64,000 nt of DNA from Photobacterium pectinilyticum (GCF_024357955.1 NZ_JANEYT010000017.1:21764-85763), one strand, 5' to 3'; shown: positions 7,568 to 16,951, numbered from the stretch's first letter. A program made the numbers and translations. The notes: generated from the sequence alone by a model not told the origin.

Positions 7568-9547
7568 ATGGCGCTAGATTTATTAAATATAGGCATGAGT
7601 GGGCTGAGAACGTCTCAGAAGCAGCTTAATGTCACCAGCCATAATATCAGTAACGTCAACACGCCGGGATACAGTCGCCAGAGCGCTGAGCAAAAAGCAG
7701 ATGACGCTCACTGGATTGGCGGAAGTCAATATGGCACTGGTGCTTATATTGATAACGTCCGCCGTGCCTATGATCAGTTTGCCGCAAGGGAGCTGACCCA
7801 GTCGACCACTCAGCTGAATCATGCCAATGAAAGTCATGCCCAACTTGCGGTGATGGACGAATTCATCTCCAACAATGCCAGCAAAACCATTACTAGTATG
7901 AACGATTACTATGATTCGGTAAAAAGCTTGGCGGATCACCCCAATGACTTGGGTTCAAGAAAAGCGATACTGGAAAATGCCTCGCTTGTCAGTCAAACCG
8001 TCAACAGTACCTACGATACGCTTTCTAGTATGCAGCGTGATGTGAATGATCAATTAGTGGCAACGGTTGACCGAGTGAATTCCCTAGGGCAAGAAATTGC
8101 CACCTTGAACAAGCGGATCCAGGAAAACCCTGCCGGCGAAAAAAATGACTTGTTCGATAAACAGCAAAGCTTAATCAATGAATTGGCCCAGTACACGAAA
8201 GTGACGGCTCTAAAGGGTAAGGATAACCTTGCCAATACCGTTATTATCGGTGATGGCCAAACCTTGGTTTCGGGAACCGAATCGTCTCGCCTAACAGTGA
8301 TCCCCGGTGAGCCAGATCCACTGCAGACCCGAATCGCGGTGGATGATGGCCACAATGCAACCCCTCTTAATGCTGAAAATATGGGTGGCATTTTAGGTGC
8401 GATGATTGGCTTTCGCACTGACGTAGTGGAACGGAGCATCGATGAAGTGGGCCGTATGGCAATAGGGTTTGCAGGACAGGTTAATACCATTCAGCGTCAA
8501 GGCTTGGATTTAAACGGAGATACAGGTAAAGAACTGTATGCCGATGTTAATGACCCTAGAGCCATGGCTCAGCGAGTACTTAAGCCTCTAGGTAGCGCAG
8601 CAGATTTGGCCGTAGGGATTGAGGATGTGTCAAAGCTTCAACTTGGCGACTATAAATTGCAGGCGACCGATAACGGTGGCAGCTACCGATATCAGGTGTT
8701 TAATAGCCAGGGAGAAGAAGTATTCAGCGAAAACATTGATGCGGTTGACCCGCAGGTTATTCGGGTCGATGGGATGAAGATTGATGTCAGCCAGCCTCCT
8801 GCTGATGATGAAGTCATCACCCTGAGGCCTGTTAGGCTTGGTGGTGCGCAAATGGCGATGAGTGCAACGGAGCCAGCAGATATTGCTGCCCAGCGTATCG
8901 TTTCTCCCGCGGCGGAAAATATGGGGAACGGCCAGCTTGAGGCACTCGATACAGCACAAGTGTTCGGGCAATATGACGTGGTGATTAATGAAAATGGTAA
9001 CCGCTTATCTGTCTACGATAATGAGGGTAAAAAAATAGATTTGGTTGAGGTTGATGTAAACGGTAACCCTACAACAACCAAGAATATTAAATACCCGATA
9101 CATGACAATGTCATTCGGTTTGCTGACACCTCAATGGTGCCAGACCCTAATGGTTTTGAAACCTTGACGTTGACAGGGCAGGCACAGGGTAACGATCGTT
9201 TTACTGTCCACCTGAATGCAGATAAAGCCGAAGGTGACAATAGCAACCTGATGACCATGCAGCACTTGCAGACGAACAAATCGATGAATAATGGTCGCTC
9301 TAGTGTCATTGACTTGTTTCAGAACCTCACAACCGACGTGGGTATCCAGAAGATGAACGCTGAAAAATTCGGCCAAATCAGCCAGCTTGATTTTGACGCG
9401 GCAACAGAACGAGTGTCGAGTGTCTCTGGGGTAAACTTGGACGAGGAAGCGGCCAACTTAATGAAGTTCCAGCAGGCTTATATGGCCTCATCGCGGATTA
9501 TGAGCGTGGCCCGTGAAACCTTCGATACGCTGATGCGTGCGGTGTAA
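7568..9547 (+). CDS. flgK: FlgK, hook-filament junction protein 1 (HAP1)
   Basis: Joins hook to filament together with FlgL. The start at 7568 (MALDLLNIGMSGLRTSQKQL) was chosen over an upstream in-frame codon at 7538 because it has a GGAGG site 5-10 bases upstream and gives the canonical N-terminus, followed by VTSHNISNVNTPGYSRQSAE. The 659-aa product carries the conserved coiled-coil region (QRDVNDQLVATVDRVNSLGQ, EIATLNKRIQENP) and the C-terminal SSVSGVNLDEEAANLMKFQQ and AYMASSRIMSVARETFDTLM. It is slightly longer than many Vibrio FlgK, the extra length being in the variable central domains (about residues 330-560). flgL follows after 14 bases. Confidence 0.95.
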   Translation: MALDLLNIGMSGLRTSQKQLNVTSHNISNVNTPGYSRQSAEQKADDAHWIGGSQYGTGAYIDNVRRAYDQFAARELTQSTTQLNHANESHAQLAVMDEFISNNASKTITSMNDYYDSVKSLADHPNDLGSRKAILENASLVSQTVNSTYDTLSSMQRDVNDQLVATVDRVNSLGQEIATLNKRIQENPAGEKNDLFDKQQSLINELAQYTKVTALKGKDNLANTVIIGDGQTLVSGTESSRLTVIPGEPDPLQTRIAVDDGHNATPLNAENMGGILGAMIGFRTDVVERSIDEVGRMAIGFAGQVNTIQRQGLDLNGDTGKELYADVNDPRAMAQRVLKPLGSAADLAVGIEDVSKLQLGDYKLQATDNGGSYRYQVFNSQGEEVFSENIDAVDPQVIRVDGMKIDVSQPPADDEVITLRPVRLGGAQMAMSATEPADIAAQRIVSPAAENMGNGQLEALDTAQVFGQYDVVINENGNRLSVYDNEGKKIDLVEVDVNGNPTTTKNIKYPIHDNVIRFADTSMVPDPNGFETLTLTGQAQGNDRFTVHLNADKAEGDNSNLMTMQHLQTNKSMNNGRSSVIDLFQNLTTDVGIQKMNAEKFGQISQLDFDAATERVSSVSGVNLDEEAANLMKFQQAYMASSRIMSVARETFDTLMRAV

Positions 9548-9561
9548 AGCGAGGAGCAATT

Positions 9562-10782
9562 ATGATTAATCGTGTATCGACATTCTCTCAGTACCAAAAT
9601 TTGACCTCTAACCTGATGCGCAAGCAAGGGGCAGTGAATAACACCAATGAGCAACTGGCTACCGGTAAGCGGATCAAGACCGCCGGAGATGATCCGATTG
9701 CTTCTGTTTCGACCCAAAACTACAAGCAACAATTGGTGCAAATAGAACAGTTTCAAAAGTCGATCACATTGGCCAATAACCGTTTAGGGACGCTCGAAAC
9801 TTCACTGAAAAATGTCGAATCCCATATCGATAGCTCTAAGCAAAAAGTGATTGGGATGATAAACGGTGCTATGGGGGGGGATGATAAGACCGCCTTTAAA
9901 AATGAGTTAGAAAGCTTGTATGAAGGGCTGCTGAACCTCGCTAACACCCAGGATGAAGGTGGGAACTATGTGTTTTCCGGTCACCAAGTACGCTCTCAGC
10001 CCTTTGTCGAAGATGACAGCGGTAAAGTGATATATAAGGGCGATAGTGGCCACCGTGAAGCACGTATTGATACCTCGGTACATGTAGATACCAGCCAGCC
10101 TGGCGATCTGGTTTTTATGGGCATTGATAACCCATTTGGCGACTATCGACCAGATTATGCAGGGCTTCAAGCTGAATCAGGGTTGTCATTACTTTCTGCT
10201 ACCAACCAGGATCTCAATGACCCAACCACATACAGCGTGACGTTTGTCGATGATGGTCAGGGTGGCTTGAACTACGAGCTATACGGGAATAACCAGCTAC
10301 TTGATACTCAAGGCTACGATCCTGCCAAGGGGGTTCAGTACACAGACCCGAATCCAGAAAGCCAAATCCATCTTGATTTTCAGTTTAAGGGGGATATCAA
10401 AGCTGATGATAGTATTACCTTGGATAAGGCTCCGACGATTGACTTGTTCCAGACAATGAATGATGCCATTAATTATTCAGAGTATGACACTGAATCCCCT
10501 GAAGCACGAGCTAGCCTGCAGCGCTCAATAGAAGAGCTTAACGGAGCGTATGTCCATATGAACCAACGCCGTTCGGAAGTCGGCACAGGCCTAAAAACGC
10601 TGGAAACTTATGAAGCACAACATAAAGATTTCGAGTTGAGCCTTAACAAAGCCAAGGGCAGCCTTGAGGATTTGGACTATAGCAAAGCTATTATTGAGTT
10701 GAACGAAGACATGCTGGCTCTTCAGGCCTCCCAAGCGGCATTCAATCAAACCAAGCAGCTTAGCCTGTTCAACTATATGTAA
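9562..10782 (+). CDS. flgL: FlgL, hook-filament junction protein 3 (HAP3)
   Basis: Second junction protein between hook and filament, a flagellin homologue. The 406-aa product starts with MINRVSTFSQYQNLTSNLMR and a flagellin-like N-terminal D0/D1 region (NEQLATGKRIKTAGDDPIAS), contains the FlgL hallmark NTQDEGGNYVFSGHQVRSQP near residue 130, and ends with DLDYSKAIIELNEDMLALQA and FNQTKQLSLFNYM. It has the aggag ribosome-binding site and sits 14 bases downstream of flgK. A strong terminator immediately after it closes the flgKL operon. Confidence 0.95.
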   Translation: MINRVSTFSQYQNLTSNLMRKQGAVNNTNEQLATGKRIKTAGDDPIASVSTQNYKQQLVQIEQFQKSITLANNRLGTLETSLKNVESHIDSSKQKVIGMINGAMGGDDKTAFKNELESLYEGLLNLANTQDEGGNYVFSGHQVRSQPFVEDDSGKVIYKGDSGHREARIDTSVHVDTSQPGDLVFMGIDNPFGDYRPDYAGLQAESGLSLLSATNQDLNDPTTYSVTFVDDGQGGLNYELYGNNQLLDTQGYDPAKGVQYTDPNPESQIHLDFQFKGDIKADDSITLDKAPTIDLFQTMNDAINYSEYDTESPEARASLQRSIEELNGAYVHMNQRRSEVGTGLKTLETYEAQHKDFELSLNKAKGSLEDLDYSKAIIELNEDMLALQASQAAFNQTKQLSLFNYM

Positions 10783-10791
10783 TCAGAAACC

Positions 10792-10838
10792 ATGTTTATA
10801 AAGCGGCAGTGTCTTGCCGCTTTATAAACATCTTTTTG
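10792..10838 (+). terminator. Rho-independent terminator after flgL
   Basis: A perfect 17-bp stem (ATGTTTATAAAGCGGCA and its complement) around the 6-base loop GTGTCT is followed by CTTTTTG. It lies 10 bases after the flgL stop and should isolate flgKL from the flagellin gene. Confidence 0.9.
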
Positions 10839-10900
10839 TTAAAATGATTAAAGCGGCAAAAAAATCCTTGCTAGTTCGAAATGGTGGTTGATATTTTCTC

Positions 10901-10949
10901 GCCCATCGCCCATCGCCCATCGCCCATCGCCCATCGCCCATCGCCCATC
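10901..10949 (+). repeat. Heptanucleotide tandem repeat (GCCCATC)7
   Basis: Seven perfect copies of the 7-base unit GCCCATC, followed by a degenerate GCCAGC. The array lies between the flgL terminator and the sigma-28 promoter of the flagellin gene, ending 29 bases before the -35 element. It is not in a reading frame. Perfect short-unit arrays change copy number by strand slippage, so length variation is expected between isolates. Confidence 0.97.
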
Positions 10950-10978
10950 GCCAGCAAAAACTTTTTTTAAAAAAATCC

Positions 10979-11005
10979 TAAAGGTATTTTTATCCGTGCC
11001 GTTAA
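10979..11005 (+). promoter_or_regulatory. Sigma-28 (FliA) promoter of the flagellin gene
   Basis: TAAAGGTA at 10979-10986 and GCCGTTAA at 10998-11005 are separated by exactly 11 bases, a near-complete match to the FliA consensus TAAAGTTT-N11-GCCGATAA. The expected transcript starts roughly 10 bases downstream and has a leader of about 60 bases before the ATG. The fliA gene is in this window at 37750. No sigma-54-type site was found in this gap. Confidence 0.85.
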
Positions 11006-11077
11006 CAGAAGTACTTAAACAAAAATAGATATTTACCCCCTGCTAAGGCTGGGTTGTAACTCAACAAGGAGCGAAAT

Positions 11078-12484
11078 ATGTCTGTTACCGTAAATACTAA
11101 CGTTTCAGCGATGACGGCCCAGCGTCACTTAGGTTCAGCAACGAATAACGTAAGCAGCAGTATGGAGCGTTTGTCTTCTGGTTTGCGTATCAACAGTGCT
11201 GCTGACGATGCAGCGGGTCTGCAAATTTCTAACCGTCTAACCAGCCAGACCAACGGTTTGAATGTGGCGATGCGTAACGCCAACGACGGTATCTCAATTG
11301 CCCAAACTGCTGAGGGTGCGATGCAGGAATCGACGAACATTATGCAGCGTATGCGTGATTTGTCACTTCAATCTGCTAACGGCTCAAACTCTTCGGATGA
11401 CCGTGCGGCACTGCAGAAAGAGGTGTCTGCACTTCAGGATGAATTGGATCGTATTTCAGATACAACAACTTTTGGTGGCCAGAACCTGCTTGATGGTTCA
11501 TACGGTACCCAAGAGTTTCAGGTTGGCTCAAATGCCAACGAAACTATCTCTGTGACACTGAGTGATATCTCATCTGCGGCACTAGGCGCCTCAATTGCTG
11601 AAGGTACCACTGAAGGTACTATTTTTGGTGGTGATGCTGGTGCTGTTGGCACTGCCGGTGTAATCACTACTGCAGAGACCTTAACGATTAATGCTGGTGG
11701 TCAAGACACGGATGTTGAGATTGCAGTAGATTCAAAGGCGACAGAAGCAGCGAAGGCAATCAATAATGCCAAGTCTGGTGTTACTGCAGATACCCTTGTC
11801 GAAGCTGAAATCGATAATGTCACAGACTTTGCTGGTACCATTGAAATAGGATCTACATCAGTAGAGATTCTATCCTCAGATAATGAACAGGCGATTGCTG
11901 ATAAACTTAGCAATGCTGGTATTGACGCTGTAAATAATTCAGGCACGATTTCGCTATCGGCATCAGGCGTTGACGGTATTGAAATTACTCAGACATCTGG
12001 TTCTTTGGAATTGGCTAATGCGCCAGGTGGTACTGCAGGTACTGCATATACTATCGATGATACAAATTCTGATGGCTTCGCTTCTGCTGCTCTAACATTC
12101 TCATCGAATACTGATTTTAGTGTCTCTGGTGGTACTGAGGCTACTGGTGATGTAACCGCCACAGCTGAATTTAATCGTGTCAGTGAGGTTGATATCTCAG
12201 ATGCTGCTGGTGCACAGAGTGCAATCGATGTATTGGACGGTGCTATTGCTCAAATTGATGAACAGCGTGCAGACCTCGGTGCGGTTCAGAACCGTTTCAA
12301 CCACACGCTGAACAACCTAGCAAACATCAACGAAAACGTGAATGCGTCTAATAGCCGCATTAAAGATGTTGACTTTGCAACAGAAACCACTGACTTGACC
12401 AAGAACCAGATCCTACAGCAGGCATCGACATCAATTCTTGCTCAGGCGAAAATGAATCCTCAGGCGGCACTAAGTTTACTGTAA
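11078..12484 (+). CDS. flaA: Flagellin, the only one in the window
   Basis: Filament subunit. The N-terminal D0/D1 region ([43 protein letters not shown]-type helix) and C-terminal D1/D0 region ([40 protein letters not shown], ending NPQAALSLL) are fully conserved. At 468 aa it is longer than the 375-390 aa common in Vibrio; the extra residues (about 180-375) form a Thr/Ala/Gly/Asp-rich surface region with two flagellin-IN-like segments (about 190-240 and 248-300). An AAGGAG site precedes the ATG. Only one flagellin is present, between flgL and flaG, where several Vibrio species carry two or more. The symbol is by analogy; paralogues could lie outside the window. Confidence 0.95.
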   Translation: MSVTVNTNVSAMTAQRHLGSATNNVSSSMERLSSGLRINSAADDAAGLQISNRLTSQTNGLNVAMRNANDGISIAQTAEGAMQESTNIMQRMRDLSLQSANGSNSSDDRAALQKEVSALQDELDRISDTTTFGGQNLLDGSYGTQEFQVGSNANETISVTLSDISSAALGASIAEGTTEGTIFGGDAGAVGTAGVITTAETLTINAGGQDTDVEIAVDSKATEAAKAINNAKSGVTADTLVEAEIDNVTDFAGTIEIGSTSVEILSSDNEQAIADKLSNAGIDAVNNSGTISLSASGVDGIEITQTSGSLELANAPGGTAGTAYTIDDTNSDGFASAALTFSSNTDFSVSGGTEATGDVTATAEFNRVSEVDISDAAGAQSAIDVLDGAIAQIDEQRADLGAVQNRFNHTLNNLANINENVNASNSRIKDVDFATETTDLTKNQILQQASTSILAQAKMNPQAALSLL

Positions 12485-12512
12485 TTTATCGGCCTACTGT
12501 AATTCAGTAAAG

Positions 12513-12540
12513 GTGGCATGGCCGAACAGGGCTGTGCCAC
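12513..12540 (+). terminator. Hairpin between flagellin and flaG
   Basis: GTGGCA and TGCCAC pair, with further pairing inside (two G-T wobbles, then GCC with GGC), to give an 11-bp stem around GAACAG, 28 bases after the flagellin stop. No T tract follows, so it is more likely an mRNA 3'-end stabiliser or attenuator than a full terminator. The flagellin message is usually far more abundant than flaG, and such a hairpin would explain that. Confidence 0.5.
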
Positions 12541-12581
12541 AGCTTCATTATAGATATTGAACAAAGGGAGATGTGATTATC

Positions 12582-12986
12582 ATGGACAAGATTTCAGATA
12601 ACATCGCGGCTTCTTCTCTTCCTTCACTAAAGCCCACCACTGCAGCTAAGCAACTTTCAAATGAGTTGCAACTAGCAACAATCAAAACAGAGCTTTCGTC
12701 TAGTTATGATGTTCTGCATACAGAAAAAAGCGAACCTGTAAAAAAATCTGCAAAAGAGTCTTGTTCTGAACTTCGAGAAATTCAGCAAGAGCAGATTGAC
12801 GCTCTCGCTAAACGGATTAACCGAGAATTGAAGTTTGAGTATGATGAAGAGCATGGTGAGCAGATCGTCTACATCTACGACAAGACTAGCGGCGATTTAA
12901 TTCGTCAGATCCCGTCACAGGAATTAATGGAACTTAATTCTAATTTGGCTCAATATCCGGTCAATTCAATTAATAAAAAAGTTTAA
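12582..12986 (+). CDS. flaG: FlaG, flagellar filament-length associated protein
   Basis: FlaG proteins affect filament length in several polarly flagellated bacteria; the mechanism is not settled. The 134-aa product has the family core in its C-terminal half: NRELKFEYDEEHGEQIVYIY, then DKTSGDLIRQIPSQELMELN. The N-terminal half is polar and poorly conserved. The ATG at 12582 is preferred over an in-frame GTG at 12573 because the GGGAG ribosome-binding site lies 11 bases from the ATG and only 2 from the GTG. Position between flagellin and fliD is the usual Vibrio order. Confidence 0.9.
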   Translation: MDKISDNIAASSLPSLKPTTAAKQLSNELQLATIKTELSSSYDVLHTEKSEPVKKSAKESCSELREIQQEQIDALAKRINRELKFEYDEEHGEQIVYIYDKTSGDLIRQIPSQELMELNSNLAQYPVNSINKKV

Positions 12987-12989
12987 TCT

Positions 12990-13005
12990 TGGCTTGAAAA
13001 TTGCT
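12990..13005 (+). promoter_or_regulatory. Sigma-54 (RpoN) promoter for fliD-flaI-fliS
   Basis: TGGCTTG-AAAA-TTGCT fits the -24/-12 consensus with correct spacing. It starts 4 bases after the flaG stop and 76 bases before the fliD ATG. It would give the filament-cap operon transcription independent of the flagellin message. Confidence 0.7.
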
Positions 13006-13065
13006 TTGTTTTATATGTTTGTTTCAGATGGCAACTTTGGTTGTTTGAACTTTTAGGAATATTGA

Positions 13066-14505
13066 ATGGCTGGTTTATCGGTAGGCGGGTTAGGTTCAGG
13101 CCTGGATGTTACGGGCATGACACAGCAGTTGGTGGCTGCTGAGCGTATGCCCAAAGAACTCCGGATCACTGATGAAAAATCAAAAGTTGATGCCAGCCTC
13201 AGTGCCTATGGTCTGGTAAAGTCATCAGCGAGTACTATGCAGGACATGTTTGAAGAATTTGCTGATGACGAGGCCTTCTCGAGTAAATCAGCATCGACAT
13301 CAGATTCAAGCTACCTCAGTGTTTCTGCTGAAAGCCATGCTCAAAATGGTAACTATTCTATCGAGGTCAAGCAACTAGCTCAAAGCCATAAGATTGCGAG
13401 TTCAGAGAGCTTTAATGCTGATCCAGGTTACAGTATGGGCAGTGGTCCTCTTGTGATCGGTATCGGTGGCAAAGAGATGACGGTTGATATTCGTGTCAGC
13501 AGCAGTGATCTTAAAAGTGTGGTTGAGGAAATTAATAGTCACCCTGAAAATCCTGGTATTTCGGCCACCATCATTACCGATAATGATGGGGCAAAAATTG
13601 TTTTTGCCAGCAGCAAAACCGGAGAAGACAATCGTATTAGTATTGATGCAAGCGGGGCAGCCGGCGATTTAAACCGACTATCGTATACCTATGACCCTGA
13701 TTTACCTGAGCCTGGTGAGCCTGGTTACCCAAACCCACCACCGGATATGATGCAAATGCAAGCGTCTCAAGATGCTGAAATTGTCATCGATGGTTTTTCA
13801 ACCATAACCAGTGAAACCAATAAATTTGAAGATGCTATTGATGGGGTAACACTGGATGCAAGCAAATTGACAGGGACATATGGGACCGGAGATGATACTG
13901 ATGATATCGAAGTTAAAAGTGTCAATATTGAAATTAGTTTTGATACCGCGAAACCCAAAAACGCAATTGAAAGTTTTGTAGAGGCCTATAACAGTTTACA
14001 TGAAATGGTTGCCTCCCAATCAACCTATGATGTCGAGACCGAAACTGGGGGACCACTGGTTGGTGACAGTGTTTCTAGATCATTGCTGAGCCAACTACGA
14101 AATTTACTTAATGAACCTGTGACTGTCAGTGGCCAAGATTACTTATTGGCAGATCTTGGATTGACAACAACGCGTGAAGGTAAGCTTGAAATTGATAATG
14201 ATTTACTCGATAGCGCTATTGAGGAGAATTTCACAGCCTTTGGGCTTTTTTTTGATGGTGATAATGGTTTTTTATCCAAAGTCGATGGTTTGCTTGAAAG
14301 TTTTGTCGGTAGTGACGGTACCATTACCAGTCGTGAGGATAGTTTAAAAGAACAACAAAACAGACTTGATGATGATCTAGCGACGCTTGATGAGCGGATG
14401 AAAGCCTACGAAGAGCGCATGTATAAACAGCTGTCGGCCATGGATGCCGCCATCTATAAAATGAACAATGAACTCAGCACCATGATGAGTATGCTGGTTT
14501 TCTAA
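13066..14505 (+). CDS. fliD: FliD, flagellar filament cap protein (HAP2)
   Basis: Caps the filament tip and catalyses flagellin insertion. The 479-aa product begins with the FliD signature LSVGGLGSGLDVTGMTQQLV near residue 4 and has a C-terminal coiled-coil (DLATLDERMKAYEERMYKQL, SAMDAAIYKMNNELSTMMSM) followed by LVF. The centre contains a proline-rich loop (PDLPEPGEPGYPNPPPDMMQ, about residues 210-229) and a flagellin-IN-like segment. Its weak ribosome-binding site is TTTAGGAA, 5 bases before the ATG. It is followed at 10 bases by the chaperone-like flaI gene. Confidence 0.94.
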   Translation: MAGLSVGGLGSGLDVTGMTQQLVAAERMPKELRITDEKSKVDASLSAYGLVKSSASTMQDMFEEFADDEAFSSKSASTSDSSYLSVSAESHAQNGNYSIEVKQLAQSHKIASSESFNADPGYSMGSGPLVIGIGGKEMTVDIRVSSSDLKSVVEEINSHPENPGISATIITDNDGAKIVFASSKTGEDNRISIDASGAAGDLNRLSYTYDPDLPEPGEPGYPNPPPDMMQMQASQDAEIVIDGFSTITSETNKFEDAIDGVTLDASKLTGTYGTGDDTDDIEVKSVNIEISFDTAKPKNAIESFVEAYNSLHEMVASQSTYDVETETGGPLVGDSVSRSLLSQLRNLLNEPVTVSGQDYLLADLGLTTTREGKLEIDNDLLDSAIEENFTAFGLFFDGDNGFLSKVDGLLESFVGSDGTITSREDSLKEQQNRLDDDLATLDERMKAYEERMYKQLSAMDAAIYKMNNELSTMMSMLVF

Positions 14506-14515
14506 GGGTAACAAT

Positions 14516-14809
14516 ATGCAAGAGTTAGCAAATTTAGAACGACATACCAAAGCCTTGCTAGAGCTTGAGGAATATCCGGAAGACTTTTCAGAGCAACTGG
14601 AAAAGCTTGTTTCCGAGCGCCATGAGCGCGTCAAAATGATCTTGGCAGACCAAGAGCGGTTAAGCCGGGAAACCTTTGAGGACGTCCAGCAGCGTACTCG
14701 CGATTTGAAAGTACTACTAGAACAAAATAAAGCCCGTATCAGGCAGAAACTCCTGACCGCCAAGCAAGGCAAAAAATCAGTCTCTGTCTATAAAATGTAT
14801 CAAAAATAA
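14516..14809 (+). CDS. flaI: FlaI / FliT-like flagellar chaperone
   Basis: A 97-aa, highly charged, all-helical protein in the position of Vibrio flaI, between fliD and fliS. The sequence has no clear motif beyond long amphipathic helices (HTKALLELEEYPEDFSEQLE, ERVKMILADQERLSRETFED). By position and size it is likely the functional counterpart of FliT, the export chaperone of FliD; this is an inference. Spacing of 10 bases to fliD and 13 to fliS places it in the same operon. Confidence 0.8.
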   Translation: MQELANLERHTKALLELEEYPEDFSEQLEKLVSERHERVKMILADQERLSRETFEDVQQRTRDLKVLLEQNKARIRQKLLTAKQGKKSVSVYKMYQK

Positions 14810-14822
14810 ATAGGAAATAGCT

Positions 14823-15224
14823 ATGCGTGGTTCGCTTCAGGCATATAAACAAGTCTCCGTTAACTCTCAGTTGGCCAGCGCATCGCCACACCGTGTAGTA
14901 CTAATGTTACTATCAGGTGCGATTGAGCGTTTGGTTCAAGCCAAAGCGGCGATGGAGCAGGGGAATACGTCAGTGAAAGGTGAGCGAGTGTCTAAGGCAC
15001 TGGCGATTATCGGCACATTGCGTGACAGCTTGTCGATGGAAGATGGCGGCGATATCGCAACCAACCTTGATAGCTTGTACGACTTCATGATGCGCCATGT
15101 GATTGAGGGCAACTCTAACAACCAGCCGGAAAAGTTCACCGAAGTGGTCGATTTACTACGTGAAATTAAGTCGGCGTGGGAGCAAATCCCTGCTGAATTT
15201 CACCACTTAGCAGAAGAATCATAA
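14823..15224 (+). CDS. fliS: FliS, flagellin export chaperone
   Basis: Binds the C-terminal disordered region of flagellin in the cytoplasm and keeps it unpolymerised until export. The 133-aa product shows the FliS pattern: AYKQVSVNSQLASASPHRVV, LMLLSGAIERLVQAKAAMEQ, KALAIIGTLRDSLSMEDGGD, IATNLDSLYDFMMRHVIEGN. Length is typical. It is the last gene of the fliD operon; the next 266 bases are non-coding and should hold the promoter of flrA. Confidence 0.93.
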   Translation: MRGSLQAYKQVSVNSQLASASPHRVVLMLLSGAIERLVQAKAAMEQGNTSVKGERVSKALAIIGTLRDSLSMEDGGDIATNLDSLYDFMMRHVIEGNSNNQPEKFTEVVDLLREIKSAWEQIPAEFHHLAEES

Positions 15225-15490
15225 CAGCCTGCCAATGCGGTTGTGGGGTTTTTCTCGATTCTCTCCAGTATAAAATCTACTCGATAGCTATCTCAGCTTA
15301 TTTTTCACTGGGATAGCTTCACAGCTTTTGCTCACCGTTGGTTGCCTTATTCTGTACTTTAATTACAATGGTCGGATAAGATTTGAAGTGGTTTCTCGTC
15401 GCATTAGGCAGTGTTTTTCATAGTTTTGAATATGAAAGTCGATAATGTTAGTACGAAATAACTCTTAAGTAGGCAGGCAAACTCTTTTCT
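15225..15490 (+). other. Non-coding gap upstream of flrA
   Basis: 266 bases between fliS and flrA with no ORF on either strand that I would defend. No -24/-12 element is visible, consistent with flrA being the class I gene transcribed by housekeeping sigma-70 in Vibrio. I could not pick a convincing -35/-10 pair by eye. GATAGCTATC near 15287 is a short palindrome, possibly a regulator site. Confidence 0.4.
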
Positions 15491-16930
15491 ATGCAAGTTC
15501 ATACCCTCGTTATTGATGATGACCAACAGCATCGCCATGATTTAAGCGTGATCCTTTCCTTTATTGGTGAGCAGTATGAGGCATATTCGTCTCTAGAGGT
15601 TAACAGTACGCACGGTGAAAAAGAGTGGGGGGCATGTTTACTTGGCAAGGTCAGTTCCAGTCAGTCATTGAGCACGCTGCTTAATTTTTTGCGCACCCAT
15701 AACCACATTCCAGTGATCTCCATGAGCGATCATGAAAGTGAGCTGGCATCTTTACCCAATTATATCGGCAACCTCGACAAGCCATTGCACTATGGCCAAT
15801 TGATGGATGCCTTCCGCCATTGCAAAGAGTTTTTGGGCAAGCAAACTTTCCAATTACCCTCTCTGGGCCGCAAGAATACTTTGTTCCGTAGTATGGTTGG
15901 GCGCAGCGAAGCCATTAGCCAGATCCGCCATTTGATGGAGCAAGTCGCTTCAACAGATGCCAGCGTATTGATTTTCGGCGAGTCAGGCACGGGTAAAGAG
16001 GTTGTCGCGCGTAATATCCATTACCACTCGACGCGAGGCAAAGGGCCATTTGTGCCGGTTAACTGTGGAGCTATCCCCCCCGATCTGCTGGAGAGCGAAC
16101 TTTTCGGTCATGAAAAAGGGGCTTTTACCGGTGCAGTTTCTACGCGTAAGGGCCGCTTTGAGCTGGCCGAAGGTGGTACCTTGTTCCTGGATGAAATTGG
16201 CGACATGCCAATGTCCATGCAGGTGAAGCTGCTGCGTGTATTGCAGGAGCGCTGCTTTGAGCGTGTGGGTGGTAGTGAAACGATTAAAGCGGATGTGCGT
16301 ATTGTTGCGGCAACGCATCGTGATCTCGAATCAATGATTGCCGGTGAAAAATTCCGTGAAGATCTGTATTACCGCTTGAACGTCTTCCCGATTGAGATGC
16401 CGGCCCTTCGCGAGCGAATGGAAGATATTCCTTTACTGCTGCAAGAGCTATTGGCTCGGATGGAAGCCCAAGGTGCTAAGCCTATCCACTTTACTCCTCG
16501 CGCTGTCACCTCTTTGATGGAGCATGATTGGCCAGGCAATATTCGTGAGTTGGCTAACTTGGTTGAGCGTTTGATCATTCTTTATCCGGGCGAAATGGTA
16601 GACATCAGTCACTTGCCGATGAAGTATCGCTACAGCCAGTTCCCAGAGTTCCAGCCGGAAGAAAACTTCCTGTCGGTAGACGATCATGAAAGGCTGGCAT
16701 TGGCTGATATGTTTAGCAGCCATAGTTCGGAGCTGGATGATGCTCAGGGTCACAGTGATTTACCGCCGGAAGGGGTGAACTTGAAGGAAATGCTGGCAGA
16801 GCTAGAAATTGACATGATCAGCCAAGCTCTGGAAGCGCAGGGCGGGGTTGTTGCCCGGGCAGCTGATATGCTGGGAATGCGCCGCACCACCTTGGTTGAA
16901 AAAATGCGCAAATATGGTTTAAGTCGCTAG
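15491..16930 (+). CDS. flrA: FlrA, master sigma-54-dependent flagellar activator
   Basis: Top regulator of the polar flagellar hierarchy; FleQ homologue that with RpoN activates flrBC and early flagellar operons. The 479-aa product has a FleQ-type N-terminal domain (about 1-125), an AAA+ domain with Walker A GESGTGKE at 163-170 and the sigma-54-contacting GAFTGA at 210-215, the [11 protein letters not shown]alker B region, and a Fis-type helix-turn-helix at the end ([20 protein letters not shown]). Family members bind cyclic di-GMP, which turns off activation in V. cholerae FlrA; whether this one does is inferred. Own transcription unit, closed by a terminator at 16952. Confidence 0.96.
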   Translation: MQVHTLVIDDDQQHRHDLSVILSFIGEQYEAYSSLEVNSTHGEKEWGACLLGKVSSSQSLSTLLNFLRTHNHIPVISMSDHESELASLPNYIGNLDKPLHYGQLMDAFRHCKEFLGKQTFQLPSLGRKNTLFRSMVGRSEAISQIRHLMEQVASTDASVLIFGESGTGKEVVARNIHYHSTRGKGPFVPVNCGAIPPDLLESELFGHEKGAFTGAVSTRKGRFELAEGGTLFLDEIGDMPMSMQVKLLRVLQERCFERVGGSETIKADVRIVAATHRDLESMIAGEKFREDLYYRLNVFPIEMPALRERMEDIPLLLQELLARMEAQGAKPIHFTPRAVTSLMEHDWPGNIRELANLVERLIILYPGEMVDISHLPMKYRYSQFPEFQPEENFLSVDDHERLALADMFSSHSSELDDAQGHSDLPPEGVNLKEMLAELEIDMISQALEAQGGVVARAADMLGMRRTTLVEKMRKYGLSR

Positions 16931-16951
16931 TCAAAATACCATCATTCCTAA

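Noticed and set aside
10901..10949. GCCCATC and CATCAC arrays as CRISPR
   Set aside because: Units are directly adjacent with no spacers, and no cas gene is present; these are simple tandem repeats.
12485..12581. TAAAGGTG followed by GCCGAACA as a sigma-28 promoter for flaG
   Set aside because: The two elements are only 5 bases apart instead of 11.
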